A stretch of DNA of 64,000 nt from Bacteroidota bacterium (GTDB lineage Bacteria > Bacteroidota > Bacteroidia > UBA7662 > CANHCV01): positions 62,001 through 126,000 of the forward strand of contig CANMVY010000005.1 in assembly GCA_947501265.1 (NCBI GenBank), given 5' to 3'. The notes beneath the pieces are model-generated. The model saw only the letters and a program-made list of their open reading frames with translations, searched no databases and was not told where the DNA came from. Below are positions 7,786 through 16,993 of the stretch, one piece after another. Both the position numbers and the translations under genes were made by a program. Every line of letters starts with the position of its first letter. Position 1 is the stretch's first letter.

Positions 7786-8434
7786 ACCCTCCATCGATCT
7801 TTACGGAGACGACCACATCGGTGATTACGATCATCAGCCCATTCGCCCCGACGCTTTTGCCATCCCTGATGATGAAAAGATTGTCTTGATCGCTGAAAAA
7901 TTCAAAGACATCATGAACATCATGGGGTTGGATTTATCGGATGATAGCTTGAAAGGAACACCCCTTCGCGTTGCTAAAATGTACATTCAGGAAAGTTTTT
8001 CCGGACTTAATCCAGCGAATAAGCCCGAGATTACTTTGTTTGACAACAAATACAAGTACAAACAAATGCTCATTGAGCGGGATATTCAATTTTACTCCTG
8101 CTGCGAGCACCATTTCCAACCCTTCTTCGGAAAAGCGCACATTGCCTATATTTCCACCGGTAAAGTAATTGGCCTAAGTAAGTTAAATCGCATCGTTCAA
8201 TACTATGCGCAACGTCCTCAGGTTCAAGAAAGATTAACCAAACAAATTTCGAAAGAAATCTCTCAGGTGCTACAAACCGAAGATGTGGCCGTGAAAATCG
8301 ACGCTTGCCATCTCTGTGTGGCCAGCCGTGGCATTAAAGACACCCATTCGTCTACCGTAACGGTTGATTATTTGGGCGCTTTCCTGAACGATGATCAAAA
8401 AAGAAACGAATTCTTACGATTGTTGGAGAAGTAA
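7769..8434 (+). CDS. folE: GTP cyclohydrolase I
   Basis: Converts GTP to 7,8-dihydroneopterin triphosphate, the entry step for folate and tetrahydropterins. It has 221 residues. Zinc ligands are visible as Cys112 and His115 in SCCEHHFQPF and Cys183 in HLCVASRGIK. Other family motifs: GTPLRVAKMY and VIGLSKLNRIV. ATG at 7769 gives a normal length; the in-frame TTG three codons upstream is less likely. Translation is probably coupled to the overlapping PTPS gene, and a strong terminator follows directly, marking the end of this four-gene operon. Confidence 0.97.
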   Translation: MAHNTKPSIDLYGDDHIGDYDHQPIRPDAFAIPDDEKIVLIAEKFKDIMNIMGLDLSDDSLKGTPLRVAKMYIQESFSGLNPANKPEITLFDNKYKYKQMLIERDIQFYSCCEHHFQPFFGKAHIAYISTGKVIGLSKLNRIVQYYAQRPQVQERLTKQISKEISQVLQTEDVAVKIDACHLCVASRGIKDTHSSTVTVDYLGAFLNDDQKRNEFLRLLEK

Positions 8435-8457
8435 AAACAGCTCTTTCGTAACATCTG

Positions 8458-8491
8458 AAAAACATCCTGCCATCGGCAGGATGTTTTTTTT
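8458..8491 (+). terminator. Rho-independent terminator after folE
   Basis: Stem CATCCTGCC / GGCAGGATG with a 3-base loop (8463-8483), followed by eight T. An A run precedes it, so it could also act on the other strand. Confidence 0.85.
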
Positions 8492-8616
8492 GTTATCATG
8501 CTAACCCTTTTGCGATTCGCTTTCCAAGGGAGCATATCAGTTCCTTTGTGAGACGGTTATCTTGTGGGTGGGAAATGTACTTTTATTGATTTGCTTGAAG
8601 AAAAGGAAACCGCAAA

Positions 8617-8650
8617 AAAAAGTCCCCCGAAGAAATTCGGGGGACTTTTT
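8617..8650 (-). terminator. Rho-independent terminator of the T9SS cargo gene
   Basis: A perfect 15-bp inverted repeat (AAAAAGTCCCCCGAA and its complement) around a 4-base loop, 18 bases beyond the stop of the minus-strand gene. The G/C core with flanking A and T runs makes it bidirectional. Confidence 0.88.
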
Positions 8651-8668
8651 CGTGAAAGAAGAATCGAC

Positions 8669-11600
8669 TTATTTCTGAATCATTAGTTTTCCTTGAAACA
8701 CCTTACCATCCAATTGGATGTTGTAGACGTAAATTCCTTCAGCTAAACCTTCCAATGAAAGGATTTGTTTGCTGTTTCCATCCAAGATACGGCGACGTTC
8801 AACTTGACCAAGGGCATTGATCAATTCCAATGTACCGTTTTTGTAGGCTGTTCCCATTTCCAAAGTCACCAAGTTTTTAGCAGGATTTGGATAAACAAAT
8901 ACGCCAGAAGTTAGGTCTTGGTTATTCAAGCTGGATAGGTGCGTAATGCAAGATGTATCGTTCGCACGGTTCACATCATTGGCCAAAGAAGAATACACAC
9001 AAATGGTTTTTGCACCTGAAGACGTGTAGTTGTAGGAATTGTTGAAGGTAAACGTTACTGAATCGTTGGGCAACAAGTTACCTGCAAAAGATTGCGTAAG
9101 CGCTACAACACCGTTCACCGACATGTTGATGTCGAATACGTTCAAAGTTGCAGTACCGGTGTTTTTCACGGTAACGGAAGGACGGATGGATGTTCCTTTT
9201 GTACCAGCGGTTGGAGAAAGAACGCGAACAATCGAAGCATCACGACGAAGTGCTACCCCTGCTGAATCGAAGAAACGAACATCATCAATGGCCATATCGC
9301 CGGTGAAGCTGGTTCCGCGAATACCAATGAAACGGATTTTCGTATTGGTTACACGACCTGGGAACACCACGGTTTTCTGCAACCAAGGATCAGCTTCTGC
9401 AGCATGAGTTTGACCAAGGATAGAATCCAAGAAGGTCCAAGTTCCATTGTTATCGTATTCTACAATTAAATCGCCCATGGTTGCACCTACTTTGTGGTAC
9501 CAGTACGACATAGCAGGACGGTTAAGGGCAGACATGTTCATGCAAGGAGTATAAAGGATTGAGGTGTCACCGGTTCCACCATAAGAAGTTTCGGTGTACA
9601 GGTATTTACCAGCAGCGGTACCGGTGGTATGGTCTACGGTAGGGCCTGTAGCAAAGGAGCTGGTAGATCCTGAGAATGCCATCCAAGAGAAGGTGGTTCC
9701 AGTACGACCGCGGTTATCTACGCTCCATCCTGAAGGAAGAGTACCAATGGCAAAACCACCACCCGAGGTCGTATTTTCGAAATCTTCATTCCAAGGGAAG
9801 GTATTCACAATACTATTGCGAACGGTAGTTTTTAAAGTATCGTTGAAATTCAACTGATCGCTGGCCAAGCGGGTGAAAGCTACAATGTTGTAGGTTCCAT
9901 TCGCAGCCAAGTTAACTGTAGTTGGGAACGCATAGCGAACAATCGCACCAGCAGGTAGGGTTCCAGCAACAGTTCCTAAAACTGGAGCTCCACCATTCAA
10001 GGTGTAACCAACGGAAACGTTGTTCTGAGCATTGGTTCCAGAATTGCGAACCAAAACTACAACAGAGTCTGCTGCAGATAATCCACAACCGGTGATAGGC
10101 TTCACAATTCCAGAAATACCTACATCGTTCGGTTGATTCAAAATGGCTGAATCGTACACAGAGAAATTGTCGATGTTAATACCATTTTTTACCACAGAAC
10201 CATCAGAATAGAAGTGGAAACGGAAGATAACATTGGATAAGTTGGTGATTCCAGAAAGAGAATGTTCAACATTAACCCAACCGGCGGAAGAGTTCATCCA
10301 AATAGGTCCTGTGTAATAGGTACGTGTCAATGCTCCGTTGTACCAGTTGGTACCAGAACCTTGGGTTCCAACAGTTGACCATGTTGCTCCACCATCGGTT
10401 GATGATTCAAGAATTACCCCATCGTAATTGTTTTCCGTTTCATAATTCAAATCAAACTTAACCATCGGTTGAGTCATTCCAGCTAAGTTGTAGCAAGAGG
10501 TTTGAATCCAAGAATCTTCGTTGCTGTTGTAATCTCCAGAAAGGTTAGTAGCAATAACGTTTGGTGCAGAAATAGGAGAATTTTGAACACTAGCCGTTGG
10601 TGCTCCTTCGGCCCAGGTTGTATTTGCTCCGCCAATTGTCCATAGCGATGGACGTGGGTCAAAGGTTTGAGTATCGGCACCTGTAATGGAGTACAAACGA
10701 GTAAAGGTGCCACGCGCTGTGTCATTCGCACGTTGCCCGTCGTTGGTTAAAGTGGTATAAGCAACAACGGTATTGGTAGAACCGGATGTTGCCGTTACCA
10801 ATGTTGGAAATGCATAACGTCTGCTGCTTTGCGCCGGAATTGATCCGGCAACAATCGCATTTACGGGAGCTCCTCCATTGAAAACATAGGAAACTGGAAT
10901 GTTGGATTGGGCGGTTAATCCAAAGTTATAAACGGTAACAACTACGGAATCGGTCACAGCACCACAACCGCTTCCGGTAGGTTTCAATACCGCAGAAATA
11001 CCCATGTCATTGTTCAAAAGCAAAGAATCAAAAACTCGAACATCATCGATGGCCATGTCGCCATCAAAACCAACTCCACGAATTCCGATAAAACGAAGTT
11101 TGGTGTTGTTTAAGCTTGCAGGCAAGGTAGCTGTTCTGCGCTGCCAAGGATCGGTTTCTGCCGTTTGGAATTGTCCCGCAAGAGAATCCAAATACGTCCA
11201 AGTACCATTATCATCGTATTCAACAACCATGGTACCGATGCTAGCTCCAACACGGTGGAACCAAAACTCCAACGTTGGGTTGGTTAATGAGGTAAGATTA
11301 AAACATGGGGTGGTTAAAATAGTGGTATCATCTTGAATTCCATTGGAAGCTTCGGTGTAGGAATATTTACCCGCTGCTGTTCCGAAGGTATGGTCAACGG
11401 TTGGACCCGTTGCAAAAGAACCAGTAGAACCACTAAACAAGTACCATGAAAATGGGAAACCAGAATTTTTGGTAGTAACACTCCAACCGTTAGGGAAGGT
11501 GCCTTGAGCAAATCCTCCTCCAGATGTTCCATTTTCGAAATTTTCAAGATAAGGGAAAGAAGAAACGGTGTTGTTTACCACTGTTGCACGGGCAGTATCG

Positions 11601-12826
11601 TTGAAACGCAAAAGATCGTTCGCCAAGGAGGTGTATCCTACAAAATTGTATGAACCACCCGCTGAAACGTTAACCCGAGTAGCGAAGGCATACCTTACGG
11701 AAGTTCCTGCTGGAATAATTCCAGGAATGGTGGCATTTACAGGTGCTCCTCCGTTCATGGAATAAGCAACAGAAACGTTATTTTGGTTGGACGTTCCAAA
11801 GTTTTGAACCCAAACAACAACGGTATCTGAAGCAGATAAACCGCAACCTGAAATGGGTTTTTCAAAATATGCAACACCAACATCATTGGGTTGCAACAAA
11901 GAAGCAGAATCGTAAATTTCAAAATTGTCGATTCCAACCCCATCGTATTCAACCGAACCATCGGAGTAAAAGTGGAAACGGAAGATAACTTGGGTTAAGG
12001 AAGAAAGACCAGATAAGTTGTGCTGTGCACGAACCCAGCCGTTGGAGTTATTCATCCAAATCGGACCGGTGTAGTAGGTGCGAGTCAAAGCCCCATTGTA
12101 CCAGTTGGAACCAGAACCTTGTGCGCCTACGGCAGCCCAAGTCGAACCACCATCGGTAGAAGCTTCTAAAACAGCCCCGTCGTAAGAATTTTCGGTGCGG
12201 TAGTTCAAGTCGAAACGAACCATCGGTTGAGATAAACCGGAAAGATCGTAGCAACCGGTTTGGATCCATGAATCTTCGTTGGTATTGTAGTTTCCGGTTA
12301 GATTGGTCACCCAAATGTTGGGAGAGGAAGGAGCAGTGGTAATAATTGTTCCTGCAGGAGCTCCATGAGCCCATGAATTATTCGTTCCACCCGAAGCAAG
12401 ACTGGAATTCACGTCGAAATTCAACGTATCTCCACCGGTTTTGGAAGAAAGGTTAATCACCGTTCTAAATGAAGTGTCGTTCAACGTGTTGTTGTCGCCC
12501 GTAGCGCGAACCCACGCCTCGAAAACAAACGTTCCGGTGCTTGGAAATACGTAAGCAGAAGGGAAGTTGAACGAACCTGTTCCACCAACGGGAATGGCTC
12601 CAGCAATGGTTCCGTTCACCGCGGCACCGCCGTTCACCCGGTAAGAAACCGATGGGCTGTTGATCACGGTTGAACCAACGTTAGAAAAATTCACCCGAAT
12701 AATTTGGGTGGTCAACCCGCAACCCGATGTCATGGTGTCAATCGAGGTTAAAGCAAGGTCGGTTTGGGCATTGGCTCCCAACAAGAAGCCAAAAGCCGCA
12801 ACGAGCATGGTAAATAGTTTTTTCAT
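8669..12826 (-). CDS. Large T9SS-secreted multidomain adhesin-like protein
   Basis: A 1385-residue secreted protein. Order: signal peptide (1-20, ending GANAQ); CARDB-like Ig module (22-125); jelly-roll-like module X1 (131-308); CARDB-like (312-418); MAM-like module (422-602); CARDB-like (605-710); X2 (715-893); CARDB-like (897-1004); MAM-like (1008-1188); CARDB-like (1195-1296); type A T9SS C-terminal sorting domain (about 1308-1385, with VYPNPAKNLV and ending GKLMIQK). Residues 22-602 and 605-1188 are two copies of one four-module unit with a period of about 586. No catalytic motif is seen; adhesion or glycan binding is inferred from the modules. It is monocistronic, with its own promoter and terminator. 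PorX in this window is a known T9SS regulator. Confidence 0.9.
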   Translation of the reverse strand: MKKLFTMLVAAFGFLLGANAQTDLALTSIDTMTSGCGLTTQIIRVNFSNVGSTVINSPSVSYRVNGGAAVNGTIAGAIPVGGTGSFNFPSAYVFPSTGTFVFEAWVRATGDNNTLNDTSFRTVINLSSKTGGDTLNFDVNSSLASGGTNNSWAHGAPAGTIITTAPSSPNIWVTNLTGNYNTNEDSWIQTGCYDLSGLSQPMVRFDLNYRTENSYDGAVLEASTDGGSTWAAVGAQGSGSNWYNGALTRTYYTGPIWMNNSNGWVRAQHNLSGLSSLTQVIFRFHFYSDGSVEYDGVGIDNFEIYDSASLLQPNDVGVAYFEKPISGCGLSASDTVVVWVQNFGTSNQNNVSVAYSMNGGAPVNATIPGIIPAGTSVRYAFATRVNVSAGGSYNFVGYTSLANDLLRFNDTARATVVNNTVSSFPYLENFENGTSGGGFAQGTFPNGWSVTTKNSGFPFSWYLFSGSTGSFATGPTVDHTFGTAAGKYSYTEASNGIQDDTTILTTPCFNLTSLTNPTLEFWFHRVGASIGTMVVEYDDNGTWTYLDSLAGQFQTAETDPWQRRTATLPASLNNTKLRFIGIRGVGFDGDMAIDDVRVFDSLLLNNDMGISAVLKPTGSGCGAVTDSVVVTVYNFGLTAQSNIPVSYVFNGGAPVNAIVAGSIPAQSSRRYAFPTLVTATSGSTNTVVAYTTLTNDGQRANDTARGTFTRLYSITGADTQTFDPRPSLWTIGGANTTWAEGAPTASVQNSPISAPNVIATNLSGDYNSNEDSWIQTSCYNLAGMTQPMVKFDLNYETENNYDGVILESSTDGGATWSTVGTQGSGTNWYNGALTRTYYTGPIWMNSSAGWVNVEHSLSGITNLSNVIFRFHFYSDGSVVKNGINIDNFSVYDSAILNQPNDVGISGIVKPITGCGLSAADSVVVLVRNSGTNAQNNVSVGYTLNGGAPVLGTVAGTLPAGAIVRYAFPTTVNLAANGTYNIVAFTRLASDQLNFNDTLKTTVRNSIVNTFPWNEDFENTTSGGGFAIGTLPSGWSVDNRGRTGTTFSWMAFSGSTSSFATGPTVDHTTGTAAGKYLYTETSYGGTGDTSILYTPCMNMSALNRPAMSYWYHKVGATMGDLIVEYDNNGTWTFLDSILGQTHAAEADPWLQKTVVFPGRVTNTKIRFIGIRGTSFTGDMAIDDVRFFDSAGVALRRDASIVRVLSPTAGTKGTSIRPSVTVKNTGTATLNVFDINMSVNGVVALTQSFAGNLLPNDSVTFTFNNSYNYTSSGAKTICVYSSLANDVNRANDTSCITHLSSLNNQDLTSGVFVYPNPAKNLVTLEMGTAYKNGTLELINALGQVERRRILDGNSKQILSLEGLAEGIYVYNIQLDGKVFQGKLMIQK
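9263..12763 (-). repeat. Tandem duplication of about 1.75 kb inside the T9SS cargo gene
   Basis: Two consecutive units (12763-11021 and 11020-9263) encode the same module order CARDB, X, CARDB, MAM. DNA similarity is still readable: the segments near 10310-10370 and 12060-12120 align with scattered mostly synonymous changes and no frame shift. The duplication is therefore old enough to have diverged but still in frame. Confidence 0.8.
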
Positions 12827-12842
12827 GTAGGAAAATTTTAGC

Positions 12843-12874
12843 CAAATCTAACGAAATTTTGGCAAAACTCCCAA
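12843..12874 (-). promoter_or_regulatory. Promoter of the T9SS cargo gene
   Basis: On the minus strand TAGATTTG (12843-12850) matches TAnnTTTG, with TTG (12872-12874) 21 bases upstream. Predicted leader is about 11 nt to the ATG at 12826. Confidence 0.7.
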
Positions 12875-12906
12875 TTTTTGTTGAAGAAGAAAACCGCTAA
12901 AAATTT

Positions 12907-14244
12907 TTATTTACGGTTGAAGGCGAGACGTTTTGCACCTCGGTGGTTCAAGACTTGTTGACCGTTCCAACCCAAATTCCCGTTGATCCACGTATTTGCA
13001 ACCGAATGTTGAAACGTTACTCCCTCAAACGGTGACCAACCACAATGGTAAAGTAAATTTGATTTTTCTACCTTAAATGATTGATTAGCAACGTGTACAA
13101 GATCGGCAAAAAAGCCTTCCTCTACCCTTCCTCTTCGATCGATCTGAAACATTTCAGCGACATTCTCGGCGTATTTCAGGGCAATAAGCTCCTCGTTGAA
13201 AACACCTTTTCTGCACATTTCCAACAACGCAGGAAGTGCGTGTTGGACCAACGGACCTCCCGAAGGCGCCTTGCCGTAATTGTTTTGTTTTTCTTCCAAC
13301 GTGTGAGGCGCATGGTCGGTGGCTAATACATCAATCCTTCCATCAATTACCGCCGCACGAATGGCATCTCGATCTGATTTTTTCTTCACGGCCGGATTCC
13401 ATTTGATGAAATTTCCCAACCGTTCATAATCCTCATCGCAAAACCACAAATGATGAATGCACGCTTCGGCCGTAATTTTTTTATCCTTCAAGGGAAGATC
13501 GTTCTTGAACAAACTCAACTCCTTGGCCGTACTGATGTGCAAAACGTGCAAGCGTGCTCCCGTGCGTTCCGCCAAGGCCACCGCTTTGGATGAACTGCGG
13601 TAACAAGCTTCTTCGTCTCGAATGATGGGATGATAATGAGGAGGGATGTCGTCTCCAAACTCAGCTTTGGCTTCAGCCAAACGCTGAGCAATGTAACCAT
13701 CATCTTCAGCATGAACGGCAATGAGACCTTGGAAATTTCGGAATATTTTCTCCAACACTTCGCAATCGTCCATCAACAAATTTCCGGTAGATGAACCGAG
13801 GAATATTTTCAATCCGCAAACGTTTTGCAGATCGGTTTTCATCACTTCCTCGTAATTGTTGGCCGAACAGCCCATGAAAAAGCTGTAATTCGCTGCCGAA
13901 TGTTCGGCGGCAATGGCGTATTTCTGGGCCAAAAGCTCTTGGGTTAAAACCGGTGGATTCGTGTTGGGCATTTCCATGAACGAAGTAATTCCTCCGGCTA
14001 CGGCTGCACGACTTTCCGAAGCAATGTTTCCTTTGTGCGTTAATCCCGGTTCCCTGAAATGAACTTGGTCATCGATCAATCCCGGAAAGAGTAAATCGCC
14101 TTTCAAATCTACCGTGTTGGCTGCAATTTTACTTTTTCCAATTGGAAGGACATCGTAAATGATTCCATCTTTGATGTACAAATTCGCTTCAAATCGTCCC
14201 TTCCCGGAAACAACCGTTGCGTTTTTTATCGACCATTCATTCAT
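12907..14244 (-). CDS. pyrC: Dihydroorotase
   Basis: Cyclises N-carbamoyl-aspartate to dihydroorotate in pyrimidine synthesis; a cytosolic, zinc-dependent amidohydrolase. It has 445 residues. Metal-site motif DDQVHFREPGLTHKG: the first His of the usual HxH is Gln, as in other Bacteroidota enzymes of this type. Other signatures are MEMPNTNPP, GLKIFLGSSTGN and LATDHAPHT. ATG at 14244 overlaps the end of the membrane glycosyltransferase gene by 8 bases; a promoter box lies just upstream within that gene, so pyrC may be transcribed separately as well as from the operon. Confidence 0.95.
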   Translation of the reverse strand: MNEWSIKNATVVSGKGRFEANLYIKDGIIYDVLPIGKSKIAANTVDLKGDLLFPGLIDDQVHFREPGLTHKGNIASESRAAVAGGITSFMEMPNTNPPVLTQELLAQKYAIAAEHSAANYSFFMGCSANNYEEVMKTDLQNVCGLKIFLGSSTGNLLMDDCEVLEKIFRNFQGLIAVHAEDDGYIAQRLAEAKAEFGDDIPPHYHPIIRDEEACYRSSSKAVALAERTGARLHVLHISTAKELSLFKNDLPLKDKKITAEACIHHLWFCDEDYERLGNFIKWNPAVKKKSDRDAIRAAVIDGRIDVLATDHAPHTLEEKQNNYGKAPSGGPLVQHALPALLEMCRKGVFNEELIALKYAENVAEMFQIDRRGRVEEGFFADLVHVANQSFKVEKSNLLYHCGWSPFEGVTFQHSVANTWINGNLGWNGQQVLNHRGAKRLAFNRK

Positions 14245-15520
14245 GCTTCAAAGGTACTTTTTTCAAATGGTATTTGCCAGATGAAGCGAGGGCATTCGTG
14301 GAATCGTTTGAAAAATAAAATCCCACATCGCTCATTCCCCGATTCCACCAACGGTGGTAACGAATGCCGTAAGCAATCCAAACCCAGTCTTGGTCCAATG
14401 GCGGCTGATGCCCAACCAAAGTACCATCTGCAAGAATCTTTGAGAATTTTTCCATGGCCAAAATTTGCTCCCGATCTCTTTCTTTCTCCCCTTTATGCCA
14501 CCCAATTTCGATGGCCATGATTAGAAACAAAACCCATGTGATTTGTTGGAAATGTTTTGGAAGAAGAACCGATTTTTCGTCTGAAAAAGTTGCTAAAGCC
14601 ATCCAGGGCATAAAAGGTAACCAATAATAGTCGTGTTGTTTGCCGCTCAACAAAAGTGGAAGAAGCATCAAAAAAACCTTGCTCCAGCCCTTCCAAATTG
14701 TTGGAGGAATTCGAAACGAACGACTCACCAGCATCCTCACGACTAAAAACGGAACAAAGCACTGCAACCCGTGCTGAAAAAACAGAACCCGATGGCTTTC
14801 TTCCATCGATCCCCATACTTGAATTGTGAAGTAGTTGGAAAAGAAAACTCGGGCATCTTCCATCGCAAAAACGGGAATAGCTAACAGCAGAAAGCCCAGC
14901 AGTTGTTGGATGAAAAATGTAATTTTCTCTCGTACATCGCCCGCATTCAGCAGAAAAAAGAGGAAAGGAAACAAACCCACAGGGCCTTTGATCCCCACCG
15001 ATATGCCAATAAGGAACCCTGAGGCAATTCCCAGCCAAGGTTTTTCTTTTCGATCGGGGTGGTACGCCAATCCAACAGCCCAAAGGGTGGAAAGGGTTAA
15101 AGGAGTGTCTAAAATATGGGCTCCGGCCGACCAGCAAACCAAGGGAAGAATGGCCCACAAAGTGGCAATCAGCCACCGATCCAAACGAGGGTTGACCCAT
15201 TTCAGAATCGGAAAGAAGGAAATGAAAATTCCTGCATTCAGAAACAGAGAAACCAATTTTTCCACCCAAATGGAATCTCCAAATACCCGAAATGCCATCG
15301 ACTCCAATCCAAAAAATAGGGGTGGATGTCCGTAAAAGGAATCGTTCCAATAATACGGGTGCCAAAAGGAACCCAACCCGATCGATAAATTTCGGCTGAT
15401 GCTGGCGTAGGTTAATCCGTCAACAAACATTCCTTGTTCCAGAACGCCCCACATCCAAAAAGGGAGGAAAACGGAAATCGCCAGCAATCCTTTCCCCCAA
15501 GTCGAAAGATTGTTATTCAT
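14237..15520 (-). CDS. ArnT/PMT-like membrane glycosyltransferase (GT39 type)
   Basis: A 427-residue protein with many transmembrane helices. The N-terminal first loop, GMFVDGLTYASISRNLS then GHPPLFFGLES, resembles the acidic catalytic loop of GT-C enzymes (ArnT, protein mannosyltransferases), which move sugars from polyprenyl carriers to lipid or protein in the periplasm. No donor or acceptor can be read from the sequence. It overlaps the propeller-like gene upstream by 8 bases and pyrC downstream by 8 bases, so it sits in the middle of the rsfS-pyrC run. The glycosyltransferase call rests on topology and the first loop. Confidence 0.75.
   Translation of the reverse strand: MNNNLSTWGKGLLAISVFLPFWMWGVLEQGMFVDGLTYASISRNLSIGLGSFWHPYYWNDSFYGHPPLFFGLESMAFRVFGDSIWVEKLVSLFLNAGIFISFFPILKWVNPRLDRWLIATLWAILPLVCWSAGAHILDTPLTLSTLWAVGLAYHPDRKEKPWLGIASGFLIGISVGIKGPVGLFPFLFFLLNAGDVREKITFFIQQLLGFLLLAIPVFAMEDARVFFSNYFTIQVWGSMEESHRVLFFQHGLQCFVPFLVVRMLVSRSFRIPPTIWKGWSKVFLMLLPLLLSGKQHDYYWLPFMPWMALATFSDEKSVLLPKHFQQITWVLFLIMAIEIGWHKGEKERDREQILAMEKFSKILADGTLVGHQPPLDQDWVWIAYGIRYHRWWNRGMSDVGFYFSNDSTNALASSGKYHLKKVPLKHE
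14249..14256 (-). promoter_or_regulatory. -7 box for a leaderless pyrC transcript
   Basis: Minus-strand TACCTTTG matches TAnnTTTG and ends 4 bases before the pyrC ATG. It is embedded in the last codons of the upstream gene. No -33 TTG is evident. Confidence 0.45.
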
Positions 15521-16268
15521 CTTTGATCAATCTGCTCCCCGAAATTTTCCAAATTCCTCTGCAAATTTTGGGTTGGTTTACCGAATTCAAAAGCGTTTCC
15601 GCCGGAATGATTTTCCCCTCTTTCCAAATTCCCCAAGATTTTCCACAGCGGTACCATGCATCCATGCGAACTTCTCCTCTTCGCAGCAAGCACTGTGCAT
15701 TAGCTCCGAAGGTGAATAAGCCGAATTGAGGATCGTACATTTGAACTTTGATGGTGTTTTTTTCGGCGGTTTCGAAAAGAAAAACAGGAAGTGGAGATTG
15801 AGACAAATCCAAAAAATCAAGGGACGTTCCTTCAAAAACGATTTGCCCAGATCGGTTGATTTTCACTAAAGTTCGGTCGCGCTCCCGGTACCACCAGAAA
15901 TTTCCGTCGCTGCTGCGCGCTATCAACGTGGCTTTGGTGAATCCTCCTTCCAAGGGCAATTGATAAATCGGGGTGAGGTTGTTATCGAATTCCTGTAAAA
16001 AGCCTTTCCCCGAATAAAAAACAATGGGATTAAGCGGATTCAATACGTCCAATTGAGAAGGAATTCCCCAGCCGCTTTCCCGGAAATGACCGACCAAAAC
16101 CCCTTGGGCATTGTATTTTTGAATAGCACCATCCTCCAAAATGACAAATGCATTTCCTAATGCATCGGTTTGAACTTCTTTGGCTGGAATTCGCAGGTCA
16201 ATGGAAATTTGTGCCCAAGTTTGGGAGGAAAAGAGAAGGAAGAAAAAGAGGAGGATTAGTTTTCCCAT
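15513..16268 (-). CDS. Secreted beta-propeller-like protein of unknown function
   Basis: A 251-residue exported protein. The signal peptide is LILLFFFLLFSSQTWAQ after MGK. The mature part has short repeats typical of propeller blades (DALGNAFVILEDGAIQKYNA, SSDGNFWWYRERDRTLVKIN), as in NHL- or WD-like folds. ATG at 16268 is chosen because it gives a canonical signal peptide; the longer reading adds 24 residues that are out of character. It overlaps lpxH by 13 bases. Function unknown; position next to lpxH and a membrane glycosyltransferase suggests an envelope role. Confidence 0.78.
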   Translation of the reverse strand: MGKLILLFFFLLFSSQTWAQISIDLRIPAKEVQTDALGNAFVILEDGAIQKYNAQGVLVGHFRESGWGIPSQLDVLNPLNPIVFYSGKGFLQEFDNNLTPIYQLPLEGGFTKATLIARSSDGNFWWYRERDRTLVKINRSGQIVFEGTSLDFLDLSQSPLPVFLFETAEKNTIKVQMYDPQFGLFTFGANAQCLLRRGEVRMDAWYRCGKSWGIWKEGKIIPAETLLNSVNQPKICRGIWKISGSRLIKDE

Positions 16269-16993
16269 CGTTTCAAAGATAGGATTCCTTCGTGCATTTC
16301 TGCATAGGTAAACGAATGAATCCAATCTCCCAAATTGCAATAGGTGCTTTGTTCGGTAAGTTGAAACATCAATGGCTGATGCCGGTGTCCCATGATCATG
16401 TAATCGAAGGGTTCTTTTTGAAGTTCTTCCCGGCCGTAAGCTACCAAGTATTCTTTCTCACCTAAAAAGGCCGGATGTGGATCTTGGCTATCTCTGGAAC
16501 TTTTCGACCATTTTTTGGCCAATCCGAACGAAAAATTGGGGTGCAATCGAGAGAAAAGCCACTGGGCCCAGGAAGCATGAAAAACTTTGCTCATCCATTT
16601 GAAGCCGTAATCGCCCGGGCCCAATCCGTCGCCATGCCCCAGTAAGCACTTTTTGCCTTGCAAGGAAATGCGAATGGGCCGCCGAATGGTTTTCCATCCG
16701 ATTTCTTGTTCCAGGTATTCTTTGGCCCACAAATCGTGGTTGCCAGGAAAAAAATGAATGGGAATACCCGAATCACTCATTTCAGCCAATTTCCCAAGCA
16801 ATCGAACAAAACCTTTGGGGGCGGTGTAACGGTATTCGTACCAAAAATCGAAAACATCGCCCATGAGGTAAAGGGCGTCGCAATCGGGAGCAATGGAATT
16901 TAGCCAAGCCACAACTTTCCGCTCCCGAATTCGGCTTTCAGCATCGTTGGGAGTACCCAAGTGAAAATCGGAGGCGAAATAAATTTTTCCCAT
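16256..16993 (-). CDS. lpxH: UDP-2,3-diacylglucosamine diphosphatase (LpxH)
   Basis: Cleaves UDP-2,3-diacylglucosamine to lipid X at the inner membrane surface in lipid A synthesis. A 245-residue calcineurin-fold metallophosphoesterase: ASDFHLG (metal ligands Asp and His), LMGDVFDFW, FPGNHD, HGDGLGPGD and MGHRHQP. Length and order match the LpxH family. It overlaps the LUD gene stop by one base. The other lipid A genes lie at 50536-53813, so the pathway is split over two operons. Confidence 0.93.
   Translation of the reverse strand: MGKIYFASDFHLGTPNDAESRIRERKVVAWLNSIAPDCDALYLMGDVFDFWYEYRYTAPKGFVRLLGKLAEMSDSGIPIHFFPGNHDLWAKEYLEQEIGWKTIRRPIRISLQGKKCLLGHGDGLGPGDYGFKWMSKVFHASWAQWLFSRLHPNFSFGLAKKWSKSSRDSQDPHPAFLGEKEYLVAYGREELQKEPFDYMIMGHRHQPLMFQLTEQSTYCNLGDWIHSFTYAEMHEGILSLKRWEN

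Noticed and set aside
14493-15365. A long reading frame of 290 codons on the minus strand inside the GT39-like gene
   Set aside because: It is out of frame with a gene that has clear membrane helices and coupled starts; its composition (many Cys, Arg and Ser, no motif) is that of a shadow frame.
16269-16340. Longer N-terminus of the propeller-like secreted protein
   Set aside because: It would place 24 residues before a canonical signal peptide.
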